Notes: generated by a model not told the origin, from the letters alone. A stretch of DNA of 64,000 nt from Pseudoclavibacter sp. AY1H1 (GCF_002931055.1 NZ_PSXX01000017.1:22349-86348); one strand, 5' to 3'. Counted from the first letter of the stretch, positions 24,231 through 35,407 are shown. Translations and numbers: made by a program.

Positions 24231-25792
24231 CCTGGCTCGTTCCCCTCATCGTGCTCGTGCCGCTCATCGGAGCGGCCCTCACGCTGACCGCGGCTCGCGC
24301 GGCACGCCTCCAGATCTTCCTGGCCCAGGCGACGCTCGTGCTCGCACTCGTCGTGAGCATCGGCCTGCTCGTGGCCGTCAACACCTCGGGTGAGGCGCTC
24401 GTCGTGCAGGGCGGCGGCTGGCTCGCCCCCTTCGGCATCTCGCTGGTCGTCGACCAGCTGTCGGCGATGCTCGTGCTCGTCACGAGCATCGTGCTGCTCG
24501 CCGTCATGGCGTTCTCCATCGGACAGGGCGCAGCGGACGGCGACGACGAGACGCCCGTCTCCATCTTCTACCCCACCTACCTCGTGCTGGCGGCTGGCGT
24601 CTACAACGCGTTCATCGCCGGCGACCTCTTCAACATGTTCGTGGGCTTCGAGATCCTCCTCGTGTCGAGCTTCGTGCTCATCACGCTCGGCGGCACGACG
24701 GAGCGCATCAAGGCGGGCGTGACGTACATCGTCGTCAGCCTCGTGTCCTCGTTCATCTTCCTCGGCTCGATCGCCCTCATCTACGGCGCAGTCGGCACCG
24801 TGAACTTCGCGGAGATCGCCGTGCGGATGGCCGAGCTGCCGCAGGACGTGCAGCTCATGCTGCACATGCCGCTCCTCATCGCGTTCGCCATCAAGGCGGC
24901 GCTCTTCCCACTGTCCTTCTGGCTGCCGGACTCGTACCCGTCGGCGCCAGCACCGGTGACGGCCGTGTTCGCGGGCCTGCTCACCAAGGTGGGCGTGTAC
25001 GCCATCCTGCGCACCGAGACGCTGCTGTTCTGGGACAACGACATCTCGGTGCTGCTCATGGTCATAGCGCTGCTGACGATGGTCGTCGGCATCCTCGGCG
25101 CCGTGGCGCAGGCGGGCATCCGACGAATGCTGTCGTTCACGCTCGTCAGCCACATCGGCTACATGATCTTCGGCGTCGCGCTCGGCACGGAGCTCGGTGA
25201 CGCCGCGACGGTGTTCTACATCGTCCACCACATCATCGTGCAGACGGCGCTGTTCCTCGTCACGGGTCTCATCGAGCGCATCGCGGGCTCGTCCTCGCTC
25301 ACGCACCTGGGCGGGATGCTCAAGCGCGCGCCGTTCGTGGCGGTGCTGTTCTTCATCCCGATGCTCAACCTCGGCGGCATCCCGCCGTTCTCGGGCTTCA
25401 TCGGCAAGGTCGGCCTCTTCACGGCTGGCGCGGCGGAGGGCAGCGTGCTCAGCTACGTGCTCATCGGCGCGGGTGCCGTGACGAGCCTCCTGACGCTCTA
25501 CGCCCTCATCCGCGTCTGGAACCTCGGCTTCTGGCGCACGCAGGAGCAGGTCGTCGACTTCTCGTCGCCCATGACGGAGCGCATCTCCGACACCCCCGAG
25601 TCCGCCGTCGTGACCGAGACGAAGTCCTCGTCGCGCCTCATGACGATCGCGACGACCACCATGGTCGCCGTGAGCGTCGCCATCACGGTCTTCGCCGGCC
25701 CCATCTACGAGTGGTCCGAGACGGCCGCGTTCGACCTGGTACCCGCCGAGTACATCAGCTCGGTCTCCAACGGGGAGGTGCTCAAGCCATGA
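24227..25792 (+). CDS. mrpD: Mrp antiporter subunit D
   Basis: 521-aa NuoM/N-like proton-translocating subunit with about fourteen helices. Conserved features include the Lys-containing FAIKAALFPLSFWLPDSYP segment and the Glu in FVGFEILLVSSF. ATGA overlap with mrpC and with mrpE. A soluble loop near residue 450 is followed by a final helix. Confidence 0.93.
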   Translation: MTWLVPLIVLVPLIGAALTLTAARAARLQIFLAQATLVLALVVSIGLLVAVNTSGEALVVQGGGWLAPFGISLVVDQLSAMLVLVTSIVLLAVMAFSIGQGAADGDDETPVSIFYPTYLVLAAGVYNAFIAGDLFNMFVGFEILLVSSFVLITLGGTTERIKAGVTYIVVSLVSSFIFLGSIALIYGAVGTVNFAEIAVRMAELPQDVQLMLHMPLLIAFAIKAALFPLSFWLPDSYPSAPAPVTAVFAGLLTKVGVYAILRTETLLFWDNDISVLLMVIALLTMVVGILGAVAQAGIRRMLSFTLVSHIGYMIFGVALGTELGDAATVFYIVHHIIVQTALFLVTGLIERIAGSSSLTHLGGMLKRAPFVAVLFFIPMLNLGGIPPFSGFIGKVGLFTAGAAEGSVLSYVLIGAGAVTSLLTLYALIRVWNLGFWRTQEQVVDFSSPMTERISDTPESAVVTETKSSSRLMTIATTTMVAVSVAITVFAGPIYEWSETAAFDLVPAEYISSVSNGEVLKP

Positions 25793-26496
25793 AGGTGAAA
25801 GACGTCAGCGCCCGCAAGCCGAGGCGACACGCCATCCTCGTCCAGCTGCCGCTGCTGCTCGCGCTCGTCGCGTTCTGGCTGGTGCTGTGGGGGCACGTCG
25901 ACGTCATCAGCGTCGTCACCGGGATCATCTTCTCGGTCATCATCGTCGAGGTCTTCTACCTGCCGGCGGTCGACCTCTCGGGTCGCTTCAACCTGTGGTG
26001 GAGTCTCGTCTTCTTCGTGAAGTTCCTCTACCGCCTCGTGAGCGCATCCCTCATCGTCGCGTGGCTCGCGTTCCGGCCCGCGAAGCCGCCACTCGGCTCC
26101 GTGGTCTCGGTGCAGCTGCGCACGCGCAGCGACTTCGTGCTCACGCTCACCGCCGAGGTGAACATGCTCATCCCCGGCTCCATGGTGGTCGAGGTCGACC
26201 GGATGCACTCCGTGCTGTACCTGCACGTGCTCGATGCCTCCACCGACGAGGCCGTCGAGTCCGTCAAGGCGCTTGCGCTCGACGTCGAGGAGGGCCTCGC
26301 GCTCGCCCTGGGCACACGCGACGACCTCTGGCGAGTCAACCGAGACCGGGTGCGCCGCGGCCTCGGCCCCATCGGCCAGTCGCCGGCGCAGAAGAAGCAC
26401 GAGGGCATCCGCGACAAGCAGTTCGCGCACGACATGCCCGTCTTCATCGAGGGCGCGGCGGGCAGCCGCTCAACGGCTCCGGAGGGGAACAAGTGA
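25789..26496 (+). CDS. mrpE: Mrp antiporter subunit E
   Basis: 235 aa. N-terminal helices (LLLALVAFWLVLWG; VTGIIFSVIIVEVFYLP) lead into the MnhE soluble domain with LTLTAEVNMLIPGSMVVEVD. About 70 C-terminal residues extend past the usual family length. ATG 25789 overlaps the mrpD stop as ATGA. Confidence 0.9.
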   Translation: MKVKDVSARKPRRHAILVQLPLLLALVAFWLVLWGHVDVISVVTGIIFSVIIVEVFYLPAVDLSGRFNLWWSLVFFVKFLYRLVSASLIVAWLAFRPAKPPLGSVVSVQLRTRSDFVLTLTAEVNMLIPGSMVVEVDRMHSVLYLHVLDASTDEAVESVKALALDVEEGLALALGTRDDLWRVNRDRVRRGLGPIGQSPAQKKHEGIRDKQFAHDMPVFIEGAAGSRSTAPEGNK

Positions 26497-26780
26497 TGGT
26501 CGTCGACGTGCTCGTCTGGATCTTCGGCACGATGTTCGCGGTCGCCGCGCTGCTCGCGGTGATCCGCATCATCCGCGGCCCCTCCATCATCGACCGCATG
26601 GTCGCGTCCGACGCGCTCCTCACGATCCTCATCTGCGTGCTCGTCGCCGACATGATCATCCGCGGACACACGGACACCCTCCCGCTGGTCCTCGCGCTCG
26701 CGATGACCGCATTCATCGCCTCGGTCGCAGTGGCCAGGCACGTCACCAGGCAGGAGGCGAACGCCAGTGAGCGCTTCTGA
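26496..26780 (+). CDS. mrpF: Mrp antiporter subunit F
   Basis: 94 aa, three helices, with the family core RIIRGPSIIDRMVASDAL. The ATG shares its A with the mrpE TGA stop. Small subunit of the Mrp complex. Confidence 0.92.
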   Translation: MVVDVLVWIFGTMFAVAALLAVIRIIRGPSIIDRMVASDALLTILICVLVADMIIRGHTDTLPLVLALAMTAFIASVAVARHVTRQEANASERF

Positions 26781-27264
26781 CCCGCTTCTCGCATCCGGGG
26801 GGCTCCTCTCCGAGGGGCCACTCGAGATCCTCGACGTCATCTCCCTCGTCTGCCTCGGCCTCGGCGCGCTGCTGTCGCTCGCCGCGGGCGTCGGCCTCAT
26901 GCGCTTCTCCGACGTGCTCATGCGCATGCACGCGCAGACGAAGCCGCAGATCGCCGGGCTCATGTTCCTGCTCATCGGCCTCGCCGTCCAGCAGACGCAC
27001 CTGCCGACGATCCTGTTCCTCATCCCGATCATGTTCTTCCAGATGCTGACGACCCCGGCGGGTGCGACGATGCTCGCGCGAGCCGGCTACCGCAGCAGGC
27101 AGTTCGACAACGTGCCCCTGTACGCCGACGAGCTCGCGGCCGCCGTCGAGAGCGCGCAGCGCCGCACGGACGACGAACTGACTCGGGCGCACGCCGTCCG
27201 GACCGGCCAGCCGGAACGAGAGCCGGCACCCGAGCACGAGGGCCTCGGGCACGGCGAGAAGTAG
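26767..27264 (+). CDS. mrpG: Mrp antiporter subunit G
   Basis: 165 aa; GTG start overlapping the end of mrpF by 14 bases. Three helices with the family motif [20 protein letters not shown] hydrophilic C-terminal tail of about 55 residues follows the MnhG domain. Last gene of the antiporter operon. Confidence 0.92.
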   Translation: MSASDPLLASGGLLSEGPLEILDVISLVCLGLGALLSLAAGVGLMRFSDVLMRMHAQTKPQIAGLMFLLIGLAVQQTHLPTILFLIPIMFFQMLTTPAGATMLARAGYRSRQFDNVPLYADELAAAVESAQRRTDDELTRAHAVRTGQPEREPAPEHEGLGHGEK

Positions 27265-27301
27265 CCTGTCGCGACGGCACTGCCCGGCCGTCGCCGCGGC
27301 G

Positions 27302-27315
27302 TAGAATGGCGGGCA
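27302..27315 (+). promoter_or_regulatory. Putative -10 box for leaderless ilvD
   Basis: TAGAAT at 27302-27307 is a good actinobacterial -10 box, and the ATG at 27315 starts seven bases after it. No ribosome site lies between them. The -35 region is poor (GC-rich), so the call rests on the -10 and spacing. Confidence 0.5.
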
Positions 27316-29015
27316 TGCCTGAGCCAGAAATCGACATCAAGCCACGCAGTCGGGTCGTCACCGACGGCATCGAAGCCACCACGTCGCGCGGCATGCTCCG
27401 CGCCGTGGGCATGGGCGACGAGGACTGGGACAAGCCGCAGATCGGCATCGCGTCCTCGTGGAACGAGATCACCCCCTGCAACCTCTCCCTCAACCGCCTC
27501 GCGCAGGGCGCGAAGGAGGGCGTGCACTCGGGCGGCGGCTACCCGCTGCAGTTCGGCACCGTCTCCGTCTCCGACGGCATCTCGATGGGCCACGAGGGCA
27601 TGCACTTCTCGCTCGTCTCGCGCGAGGTCATCGCCGACTCCGTCGAGACCGTCGTCATGGCCGAGCGCCTCGACGGCACGGTCCTCCTCGCGGGATGCGA
27701 CAAGTCGATCCCCGGAATGCTCATGGCTTCCGCACGCCTCGACCTCTCGAGCGTCTTCCTCTACGCGGGGTCCATCGCGCCGGGCTGGGTGAAGCTCTCG
27801 GACGGCACCGAGAAGGACATCACGATCATCGACTCCTTCGAGGCGGTCGGCGCCACGAAGGCCGGCAAGATGTCCGAGTCCGACCTGAAGCGCATCGAGT
27901 GCGCCTTCGCGCCAGGCGAGGGTGCCTGCGGTGGCATGTACACGGCCAACACGATGGCCTCCGTCGCCGAGGCCCTCGGCCTCAGCCTGCCGGGCTCGGC
28001 GGCTCCCGCGTCGGCCGACCGCCGCCGCGACGCGTTCGCGCACCGCTCCGGCGAGGCCGTGGTGAACCTGCTCCGCCAGGGCATCACGACGGGCGACATC
28101 CTCACGAAGGAGGCCTTCGAGAACGCGATCGCGATCGCGATGGCACTCGGCGGATCGACCAACGTCGTGCTCCACCTCCTCGCGATCGCCCGCGAGGCGC
28201 AGGTCGACGTCACCCTGCACGACTTCAACCGCATCGGCGACAAGGTTCCCCACATCGCCGACATGAAGCCCTTCGGCAAGTACGTCATGAACGACGTCGA
28301 CCGCCACGGCGGCATCCCCGTCGTCATGAAGGCGCTCCTCGACGAGGGCCTCATGCACGGCGACGCGCTCACGGTGACGGGCAAGACGCTCGCCGAGAAC
28401 CTCCGCGACCTCAATCCCGACCCCGTCGACGGCGACGTCGTGCACACGGTCAGCAACCCCATCCACGCGACCGGCGGCATCACGGTGCTGCACGGCTCCC
28501 TCGCTCCCGAGGGCGCGGTCGTCAAGACGGCCGGCTTCGACGCCGACGTGTTCGAGGGCCCAGCGCGTGTCTTCGAGCGCGAACGCGGCGCGATGGATGC
28601 CCTCACGAACGGCGAGATCGAAGCGGGCGACGTCATCGTCATCCGCTACGAGGGCCCGAAGGGTGGACCGGGCATGCGCGAGATGCTCGCCATCACGGCG
28701 GCCATCAAGGGCGCAGGTCTCGGCAAGGATGTACTACTCTTGACGGACGGACGATTCTCAGGCGGCACAACCGGCCTGTGCATCGGCCACATTGCACCGG
28801 AAGCGGTCGACCAAGGTCCTATCGCTTTCGTCCGCAGTGGAGATCTGATTCGGGTCGACATCGCGGCTCGCTCGATCGACCTACTCGTCGACGAAGCTGA
28901 GCTCGCCTCCCGCCGAGAAGGCTGGGAACCGCTCCCTCCGAAGTTCACGCGCGGCGTGCTTGCGAAATACTCGAAGCTCGTTCGCAGCGCGTCCGAGGGC
29001 GCGACCACGGGCTAG
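27315..29015 (+). CDS. ilvD: Dihydroxy-acid dehydratase
   Basis: 566 aa. Converts dihydroxy-isovalerate and dihydroxy-methylvalerate to 2-keto acids in valine, leucine and isoleucine synthesis, using an Fe-S cluster. Cluster cysteines are in [17 protein letters not shown] and [17 protein letters not shown] 27315 is preferred over ATG 27306, which lies inside the -10 box. From about 28727 to the stop, codon use changes abruptly to A/T-ending codons (GTA, CTA, TTG, AGT, GCA), suggesting a recombined 3' end. First gene of an ilvD-B-N-C group. Confidence 0.95.
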   Translation: MPEPEIDIKPRSRVVTDGIEATTSRGMLRAVGMGDEDWDKPQIGIASSWNEITPCNLSLNRLAQGAKEGVHSGGGYPLQFGTVSVSDGISMGHEGMHFSLVSREVIADSVETVVMAERLDGTVLLAGCDKSIPGMLMASARLDLSSVFLYAGSIAPGWVKLSDGTEKDITIIDSFEAVGATKAGKMSESDLKRIECAFAPGEGACGGMYTANTMASVAEALGLSLPGSAAPASADRRRDAFAHRSGEAVVNLLRQGITTGDILTKEAFENAIAIAMALGGSTNVVLHLLAIAREAQVDVTLHDFNRIGDKVPHIADMKPFGKYVMNDVDRHGGIPVVMKALLDEGLMHGDALTVTGKTLAENLRDLNPDPVDGDVVHTVSNPIHATGGITVLHGSLAPEGAVVKTAGFDADVFEGPARVFERERGAMDALTNGEIEAGDVIVIRYEGPKGGPGMREMLAITAAIKGAGLGKDVLLLTDGRFSGGTTGLCIGHIAPEAVDQGPIAFVRSGDLIRVDIAARSIDLLVDEAELASRREGWEPLPPKFTRGVLAKYSKLVRSASEGATTG

Positions 29016-29077
29016 CCCTCAGGGCTGTCCCTCATCGACCGCGCTCGACTCATCGAGTACGAAGAAGAACGGATCTC

Positions 29078-30883
29078 ATGACGCAGGAAACTGCCGCCCG
29101 CATCGCCGCGGCGTCACCACCCTCCGCTGGGCACGAGCCCGAGATGCTGACCGGAGCCCAGGCTGTCGTCCGCACCCTCGAGAACCTCGGGGTCACGGAC
29201 GTCTTCGGACTGCCGGGTGGCGCCATCATCGAGGTGTACGACCCACTCCTCGACAGCACCAAGCTCCGCCACATCCTGGTTCGCCACGAGCAGGGCGCCG
29301 GCCATGCCGCCGAGGGCTACGCCTCGGCGAGTGGCCGCACCGGCGTCTGCATCGCGACCAGCGGCCCAGGCGCAACGAACCTCGTCACCGCGATCGCCGA
29401 CGCCTACATGGACTCGGTGCCGCTGCTGGCCATCACCGGCCAGGTGTTCTCGCACCTCATGGGAACGGACGCCTTCCAGGAGGCCGACATCATCGGCATC
29501 ACCATGCCGGTGACGAAGCACAGCATCCTCGTCCGCACGCCGGAGGAGATCCCGGCGGCCATCGCCGCGGCGTACCACATCGCGTCGACCGGTCGCCCCG
29601 GGCCCGTGCTCGTCGACATCACGAAGGACGCGCAGCAGAAGAAGGCGCCGTACGTCTGGCCGGTGAAGCTCGACCTGCCCGGCTACCGCCCGGTCCTGAA
29701 GGCGCACGGCAAGCAGATCCTCGCCGCGGCGCAGCTCATCGCGCAGGCCAAGAAGCCCGTCTTCTACCTCGGTGGCGGCATCGTCCGCTCCGGTGCGTCC
29801 GCCGAAGTGCAGCGCCTCGTCGAGAAGACCGGTGCGCCGGCCGTCACGACGCTCATGGCACGCGGCGCGTTCCCCGACTCGCACCCGCAGATGCTCGGCA
29901 TGCCCGGCATGCACGGCACGGTACCCGCGGTGCTCTCGCTGCAGGAAGCCGACCTGCTCATCACGATCGGTGCCCGGTTCGATGACCGAGTGACCGGCAA
30001 GTCGGCGCTCTTCGCGCCGAACGCCAAGGTCATCCACGTCGACATCGACCCCGCCGAGATCTCCAAGATCCGCACGGCCGACGTGCCGATCGTGGGTGAC
30101 GCGCGCGAGGTCGCCATCGACCTCCTCGCCGCCGTCACCGACCACGCTCCCGCGGAGGCCTCGCGCCTCGAAGAGTGGTGGACCTACCTCAACGGCCTCA
30201 AGGCGGAGTTCCCGCTCGGCTTCACCGAGCCGAGCGACGGCCTCCTCTCGCCGCAGCGCATCATCCAGCGCATCAGCGAGCTCACCGGGCCCGAAGCCAT
30301 CTACGCGGCGGGCGTCGGCCAGCACCAGATGTGGGCGGCGCAGTTCGTCAAGTACGAGCGCCCCAACGCGTGGCTCAACTCCGGCGGCGCCGGCACCATG
30401 GGCTACGCCATCCCAGCGGCGATGGGCGCCAAGGTCGCCGAACCGCACCGCACGGTGTGGGCGATCGACGGCGACGGATGCTTCCAGATGACCAACCAGG
30501 AACTCGCGACCTGCGCGATCAACGACATCCCCATCAAGGTCGCGATCATCAACAACTCGTCGCTCGGCATGGTGCGACAGTGGCAGACGCTCTTCTACGA
30601 CGGACGCCACTCGAACACCGACCTCAACACGGGGCACGAGACGGTCCGCATCCCCGACTTCGTGAAGCTCGCCGACGCCTACGGGGCGCTCGGCATCCGC
30701 GTCACGAAGGAGGAGGAGATCGACGCCGCGATCAAGCTCGCACTCGAGACCAACGACCGCAGCGTCGTCATCGACTTCGTCGTGAGCGCCGACGCCATGG
30801 TGTGGCCGATGGTGCCGCAGGGCGTCTCGAACAGCTTCGTCCAGTACGCCAAGGAACACAGCCCGACCTTCGAGGGGGAGTAG
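29078..30883 (+). CDS. ilvB: Acetolactate synthase large subunit
   Basis: 601 aa, TPP-dependent enzyme joining two pyruvates, or pyruvate and 2-ketobutyrate. The catalytic Glu is in [14 protein letters not shown], and the TPP/Mg motif runs from [14 protein letters not shown] to [10 protein letters not shown]. The FAD-binding middle domain is present. It lies 62 bases after ilvD; that gap is too short for a full attenuator, and I see no leader peptide. The small subunit gene follows by three bases. Confidence 0.96.
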   Translation: MTQETAARIAAASPPSAGHEPEMLTGAQAVVRTLENLGVTDVFGLPGGAIIEVYDPLLDSTKLRHILVRHEQGAGHAAEGYASASGRTGVCIATSGPGATNLVTAIADAYMDSVPLLAITGQVFSHLMGTDAFQEADIIGITMPVTKHSILVRTPEEIPAAIAAAYHIASTGRPGPVLVDITKDAQQKKAPYVWPVKLDLPGYRPVLKAHGKQILAAAQLIAQAKKPVFYLGGGIVRSGASAEVQRLVEKTGAPAVTTLMARGAFPDSHPQMLGMPGMHGTVPAVLSLQEADLLITIGARFDDRVTGKSALFAPNAKVIHVDIDPAEISKIRTADVPIVGDAREVAIDLLAAVTDHAPAEASRLEEWWTYLNGLKAEFPLGFTEPSDGLLSPQRIIQRISELTGPEAIYAAGVGQHQMWAAQFVKYERPNAWLNSGGAGTMGYAIPAAMGAKVAEPHRTVWAIDGDGCFQMTNQELATCAINDIPIKVAIINNSSLGMVRQWQTLFYDGRHSNTDLNTGHETVRIPDFVKLADAYGALGIRVTKEEEIDAAIKLALETNDRSVVIDFVVSADAMVWPMVPQGVSNSFVQYAKEHSPTFEGE

Positions 30884-30886
30884 AAC

Positions 30887-31393
30887 ATGTCGAAGCACGT
30901 ACTTTCCCTCCTCGTCGAGGACAAGCCGGGCCTCCTGACGCGCGTCGCCGGGCTGTTCGCCCGCCGAGGCTTCAACATCGAGTCGCTCGCCGTCGGAACG
31001 AGCGAGGTCGAAGGGCTCTCGCGCATCACGGTCGTCGTGGACGTCGAGGAGTTTCCGCTCGAGCAGGTGACCAAGCAGCTCAACAAGCTCATCAACGTCA
31101 TCAAGATCGTCGAACTCGAATACGACGCCTCCGTGCAGCGCGAGCACCTCCTCGTGAAGGTCAAGGTCGACGCGACGACGCGCTCGCAGGTCATCGAAGC
31201 CGTCAACCTGTTCCGGGCCCGCGTCGTCGACGTGGCGACGGATGCGCTCGTCATCGAGACCACGGGCGACACGGGCAAGGTGCAGGCCTTCCTGCGCGTG
31301 CTCGAGCCGTACGGCATCCGCGAGATCGTCCAGTCGGGCCTCGTGGCCGTCGGGCGCGGCGCCAAATCCATGACCGAGCGGGTCGCACGCTGA
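30887..31393 (+). CDS. ilvN: Acetolactate synthase small (regulatory) subunit
   Basis: 168 aa. N-terminal ACT domain (KHVLSLLVEDKPGLLTRVAG, with RRGFNIESLAVG) binds valine for feedback control; the C-terminal ALS_ss domain activates the large subunit. Three bases after ilvB, so produced with it. Confidence 0.96.
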   Translation: MSKHVLSLLVEDKPGLLTRVAGLFARRGFNIESLAVGTSEVEGLSRITVVVDVEEFPLEQVTKQLNKLINVIKIVELEYDASVQREHLLVKVKVDATTRSQVIEAVNLFRARVVDVATDALVIETTGDTGKVQAFLRVLEPYGIREIVQSGLVAVGRGAKSMTERVAR

Positions 31394-32488
<1,095 letters not shown>

Positions 32489-32522
32489 GCGTCACCAGCC
32501 GTCCGCAGTCCTGAACTGCACG

Positions 32523-32556
32523 GGGCCGGCCCAGAGCATCCGCTCGGGGCCGGCCC
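32523..32556 (+). terminator. Possible terminator after ilvC
   Basis: The self-complementary decamer GGGCCGGCCC occurs at 32523-32532 and 32547-32556, giving a 10-bp GC stem with a 14-base loop followed by TTCT. It ends the ilv operon before the serA promoter region, where TAGGAT at 32616-32621 is a possible -10. Confidence 0.45.
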
Positions 32557-32672
32557 TTCTGCGCATGCCAGGGGCCGCGTGTTACGGCGGCGCGGGCCGC
32601 TGGCGCGCCCCGCGATAGGATCGGTTCGGCCTGCGCCCGCAGACTCCCTGTCTCCACTGGAGGATTCTTCAC

Positions 32673-34265
32673 GTGTCAAAGCCCGTCGTTCTGCTTGCCG
32701 AGCAGCTTTCCCCCGCAACCGTGGATGCGCTCGGTCCCGACTTCGAAGTCCGCCAGGTCGACGGTACCGACCGTCCCGCGCTCCTCGAGGCACTCGCCGA
32801 GGCCAACGCCATCCTGGTGCGCAGCGCGACCCAGGTCGACGCCGAGGCGATCGCGGCAGCCCCGAACCTGAAGATCATCGCGCGCGCCGGCGTCGGCCTG
32901 GACAACGTCGACACGCCAGCCGCCACGAAGGCCGGCGTCATGGTCGTCAACGCGCCCACCTCGAACATCACGTCGGCCGCCGAGCTCGCGGTCGGCCACA
33001 TCATCTCGCTCGCTCGCCACATCCCGAACGCCAACGCGTCGATGAAGGCCGGCGACTGGAAGCGCTCGAAGTACACGGGTGTCGAGCTGTTCGAGAAGAC
33101 CGTCGGCATCGTCGGCCTCGGCCGCATCGGCACGCTCGTCGTCGACCGCCTCAAGGGCTTCGGCGTGACGCTCGTCGCCTACGACCCCTACGTGACGCCC
33201 GCCCGCGCCTCCCAGCTGGGCGTGCAGCTCCTCAGCCTCGAAGAGCTCATGGCGCAGTCCGACTTCATCACCATCCACATCCCGCGCACCCCCGAGACGA
33301 CGGGGCTCATCGGCGACGCGGAGTTCGCGCTCGCCAAGCCCGAGCTGCGCATCGTGAACTGCTCACGCGGCGGCATCATCGACGAGAACGCGCTCCGCGA
33401 CGCCCTCGAGTCGGGCAAGATCGCCGGCGCCGCCCTCGACGTGTTCGTCACCGAGCCGCCGTCGAACCGCGACCTCCTCGACCAGCCGAACCTGCAGCTC
33501 ACGCCGCACCTGGGCGCATCCACCGACGAGGCCCAGGAAAAGGCCGGCGTCTCGGTTGCCCGCTCCGTGCGCCTCGCGCTCGCCGGTGAGCTCGTGCCCG
33601 ACGCGGTGAACGTCGCCGGCGGCGTCATCGACGAGTACGTGCGCCCCGGCATCCCGCTCATGGAGAAGCTCGGCCAGTTCCTGCAGGGCCTCATCGGCGC
33701 CTCCCCGGTGGCGTTCGACATCGAGGTGCACGGCGAGCTCGCACGCTACGAGATCAAGGCGCTGCGTCTCGCCGCGCTCAAGGGCTTCTTCACGAACATG
33801 GTTACCGAGCAGGTCTCCTACGTGAACGCGCCGCTCCTCGCGGAGGAGCGCGGCCTCGAGGTTCGCATGAACGCGGATGAGGACAGCGACGAGTACCGCA
33901 ACGTGCTTACCCTCCGCGCGACGCTCAGCGACGGCAAGACGGTTTCCGTGTCCGGCACGCTCACCGGCCCGAAGCAGATCGAGAAGCTCGTCGGCATCAA
34001 CGGATACAGCATCGAAGTGCCGCTCGCGAACCACCACCTCGTGATGGTCTACAGCGACCGCCCCGGCGTCGTCGCCGTCTACGGTGCCGCGCTCGGCGAC
34101 GCCGGTGTGAACATCGCCGGCATGCAGATCGCGCGCGATGAAGAGGGCGGCCAGGCCCTCTCCGTGCTCACGATCGACGAGCCCGCGAGCGACGAGCTGC
34201 TCGCGAAGCTGCGCGACGCGATCGGCGCCTCCGAGCTGCACGAGATCGACATCATCGAGAGCTAG
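32673..34265 (+). CDS. serA: Phosphoglycerate dehydrogenase, long form
   Basis: 530 aa. First step of serine synthesis. NAD site VGIVGLGRIGTLVVDRL, catalytic Arg in NCSRGGIID and His in TPHLGASTDEAQEKAG. The C terminus holds the extra ASB domain and an ACT domain (YSDRPGVVAVYGAALGDAGVNIAGMQ in part) for serine feedback, the actinobacterial long form. GTG start with GGAGG upstream. A strong terminator follows. Confidence 0.95.
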   Translation: MSKPVVLLAEQLSPATVDALGPDFEVRQVDGTDRPALLEALAEANAILVRSATQVDAEAIAAAPNLKIIARAGVGLDNVDTPAATKAGVMVVNAPTSNITSAAELAVGHIISLARHIPNANASMKAGDWKRSKYTGVELFEKTVGIVGLGRIGTLVVDRLKGFGVTLVAYDPYVTPARASQLGVQLLSLEELMAQSDFITIHIPRTPETTGLIGDAEFALAKPELRIVNCSRGGIIDENALRDALESGKIAGAALDVFVTEPPSNRDLLDQPNLQLTPHLGASTDEAQEKAGVSVARSVRLALAGELVPDAVNVAGGVIDEYVRPGIPLMEKLGQFLQGLIGASPVAFDIEVHGELARYEIKALRLAALKGFFTNMVTEQVSYVNAPLLAEERGLEVRMNADEDSDEYRNVLTLRATLSDGKTVSVSGTLTGPKQIEKLVGINGYSIEVPLANHHLVMVYSDRPGVVAVYGAALGDAGVNIAGMQIARDEEGGQALSVLTIDEPASDELLAKLRDAIGASELHEIDIIES

Positions 34266-34295
34266 CACTTCCAGCGGCGGCCTGCCGCCCCGGCG

Positions 34296-34361
34296 AACGC
34301 TGCCTGCGTCTTCACCCCCTGCGAGAGCTCGCCGGGGGTGAAGACGCAGGCAGCGTTTTTT
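34296..34361 (+). terminator. Strong intrinsic terminator of serA
   Basis: Perfect 24-base inverted arms at 34296-34319 and 34334-34357 with a 14-base loop, running into six T residues (34356-34361). This is the only hairpin in the window with a classical T tract. Confidence 0.9.
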
Positions 34362-34377
34362 GGTCAGTGGCTGTCAT

Positions 34378-34453
34378 GGCCAGCTTGCGGGATGGATGCC
34401 GCCCGGTGGGACCCGGTGGACGTGCTGCGGTGCATCCGTCACGCAAGCTGGCC
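34378..34453. repeat. 76-bp intergenic dyad element, copy 1
   Basis: Imperfect 22-base inverted arms (34378-34399 and 34432-34453), beginning GGCCAGCTTGCGGGATGG and ending CACGCAAGCTGGCC. Copy 2 at 34654-34729 has the same total length and the same arm layout. Confidence 0.6.
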
Positions 34454-34475
34454 GACGCCCGGGCGGGTGGAGAGC

Positions 34476-34500
34476 CGTCCCGTCCCGTCCCGTCCCGTCC
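34476..34500. repeat. Tandem CGTCC repeat, five copies
   Basis: CGTCC is repeated five times without interruption between the two dyad elements. No gene is involved. Confidence 0.8.
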
Positions 34501-34514
34501 CGCCGCGGGCGCGA

Positions 34515-34808
34515 TCGCTGCCAGCCAATTGCCCCGCTGACGCCCCGGCTGGAGGGCGACTGCTGGGCAGCGATGGAGGCTCGGGGCCGGAGCGGGTGGC
34601 GGGGCGTGGACGGTCCCGGTGGTTGGTCTGTCGCCGCGGCCGGCTCGTGGCGTGACCAACTTCCGGGATGGATGCGGGTCGGCGGGGCCTTGCGAGGCTG
34701 TTCTGGCGCGTCCATCACGCAAGTTGGACGATGCTGCGCTGGCGCGAGCGCTGCCAGGCAAGTGGCGCTCTCGAGGCGAGCGACGCCCGTCGCTGCCAGC
34801 CAAGTGGC
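34515..34808. repeat. Three dispersed copies of CGCTGCCAG-[CG]-CAA motif
   Basis: Related 17-19-base motifs occur at 34515-34531 (TCGCTGCCAGCCAATTG), about 34747-34765 (GCGCTGCCAGGCAAGTGGC) and 34790-34808 (TCGCTGCCAGCCAAGTGGC). Their reverse complement resembles the arms of the 76-bp dyads (GCCA-CTTGC against GCCAGCTTGC). They look like decayed members of one family in gene-free DNA. Confidence 0.5.
34654..34729. repeat. 76-bp intergenic dyad element, copy 2
   Basis: Arms 34654-34675 (GACCAACTTCCGGGATGG start) and 34708-34729 (ending CACGCAAGTTGGAC) pair imperfectly. Both arms differ from copy 1 in ways that partly keep pairing (GCTGGCC against GTTGGAC). Confidence 0.6.
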
Positions 34809-34830
34809 CTCTTTGGCATCCGTCATGTCG

Positions 34831-35027
34831 CGGGACATCGGTGACAGTTCGAGCGGGGCCGGTAGTGACACTTCTCGGGCTTATCGGTTGGGTGGGCGTG
34901 CTGATCAACCCGGGGCATGTCGTCGAATGAGCCTGTTGATGCCCGTGTCGGTCCCGCGATCAGTCAGCCGCCGGTGGCACCGTTCAGCTCCAGATCATTC
35001 GCGGGCAAAACTGTCACCGATGTCCCG
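34831..35027. mobile_element. MITE-like element or insertion-sequence remnant
   Basis: A perfect 19-base inverted repeat, CGGGACATCGGTGACAGTT at 34831-34849 and its complement at 35009-35027, encloses 159 bases with no convincing coding sequence. The size (197 bp) and ends resemble a transposon-derived miniature element. No target duplication is obvious. No transposase is present in the window. Confidence 0.5.
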
Positions 35028-35407
35028 TGAACTCACACCCGAGGCGTCACAGATCGCCGCGGTTGTGCACACAAGCAGCATTGTTGTGCGCTCGGGATGG
35101 GGTGGACCTGAAGTGCGCGGCTCCGTGGTGGGGATGCTTGTCGCCCAATGTTCGGGCGAAACACGCATTGGTGCGTGGAATCAGGTGAATTGTCCAAGGG
35201 TCGAACTTTCGAAGGATGGTCCGCGGACCGCGCGAATGCAACGCTAGCCGCATGCACAGAAAAGCACGTCAGCAGCACGGAGGCGGTGTCCTTCCCAAAC
35301 CGCATTCTCGTTGCCGGGAGAGTCGTGTGGGAAAGGGGTCCGAGAATGCTCTTGTCGCGGCGCAATGCTGTAAATCGGAAACTTGCATGATGCTTCATGG
35401 TAAATGC
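35028..35407. other. Gene-free, AT-richer stretch upstream of the lasso cluster
   Basis: Open frames here (for example 35148-35390) lack codon bias and ribosome sites, and I see no RNA or repeat. The base composition is visibly less GC-rich than the flanking serA gene, in keeping with acquired DNA. Confidence 0.5.

Noticed and set aside
29016..29077. Attenuator or T-box before ilvB
   Set aside because: The gap is 62 bases with no leader peptide rich in Ile/Val/Leu and no terminator/antiterminator pair.
34476..34500. Possible CRISPR or satellite array
   Set aside because: Only five direct CGTCC units with no spacers, and no cas gene in the window.
34360..35247. 295-codon open frame in the spacer before the lasso cluster
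   Set aside because: No ribosome site or codon bias, and it runs through inverted repeats and the MITE-like element.
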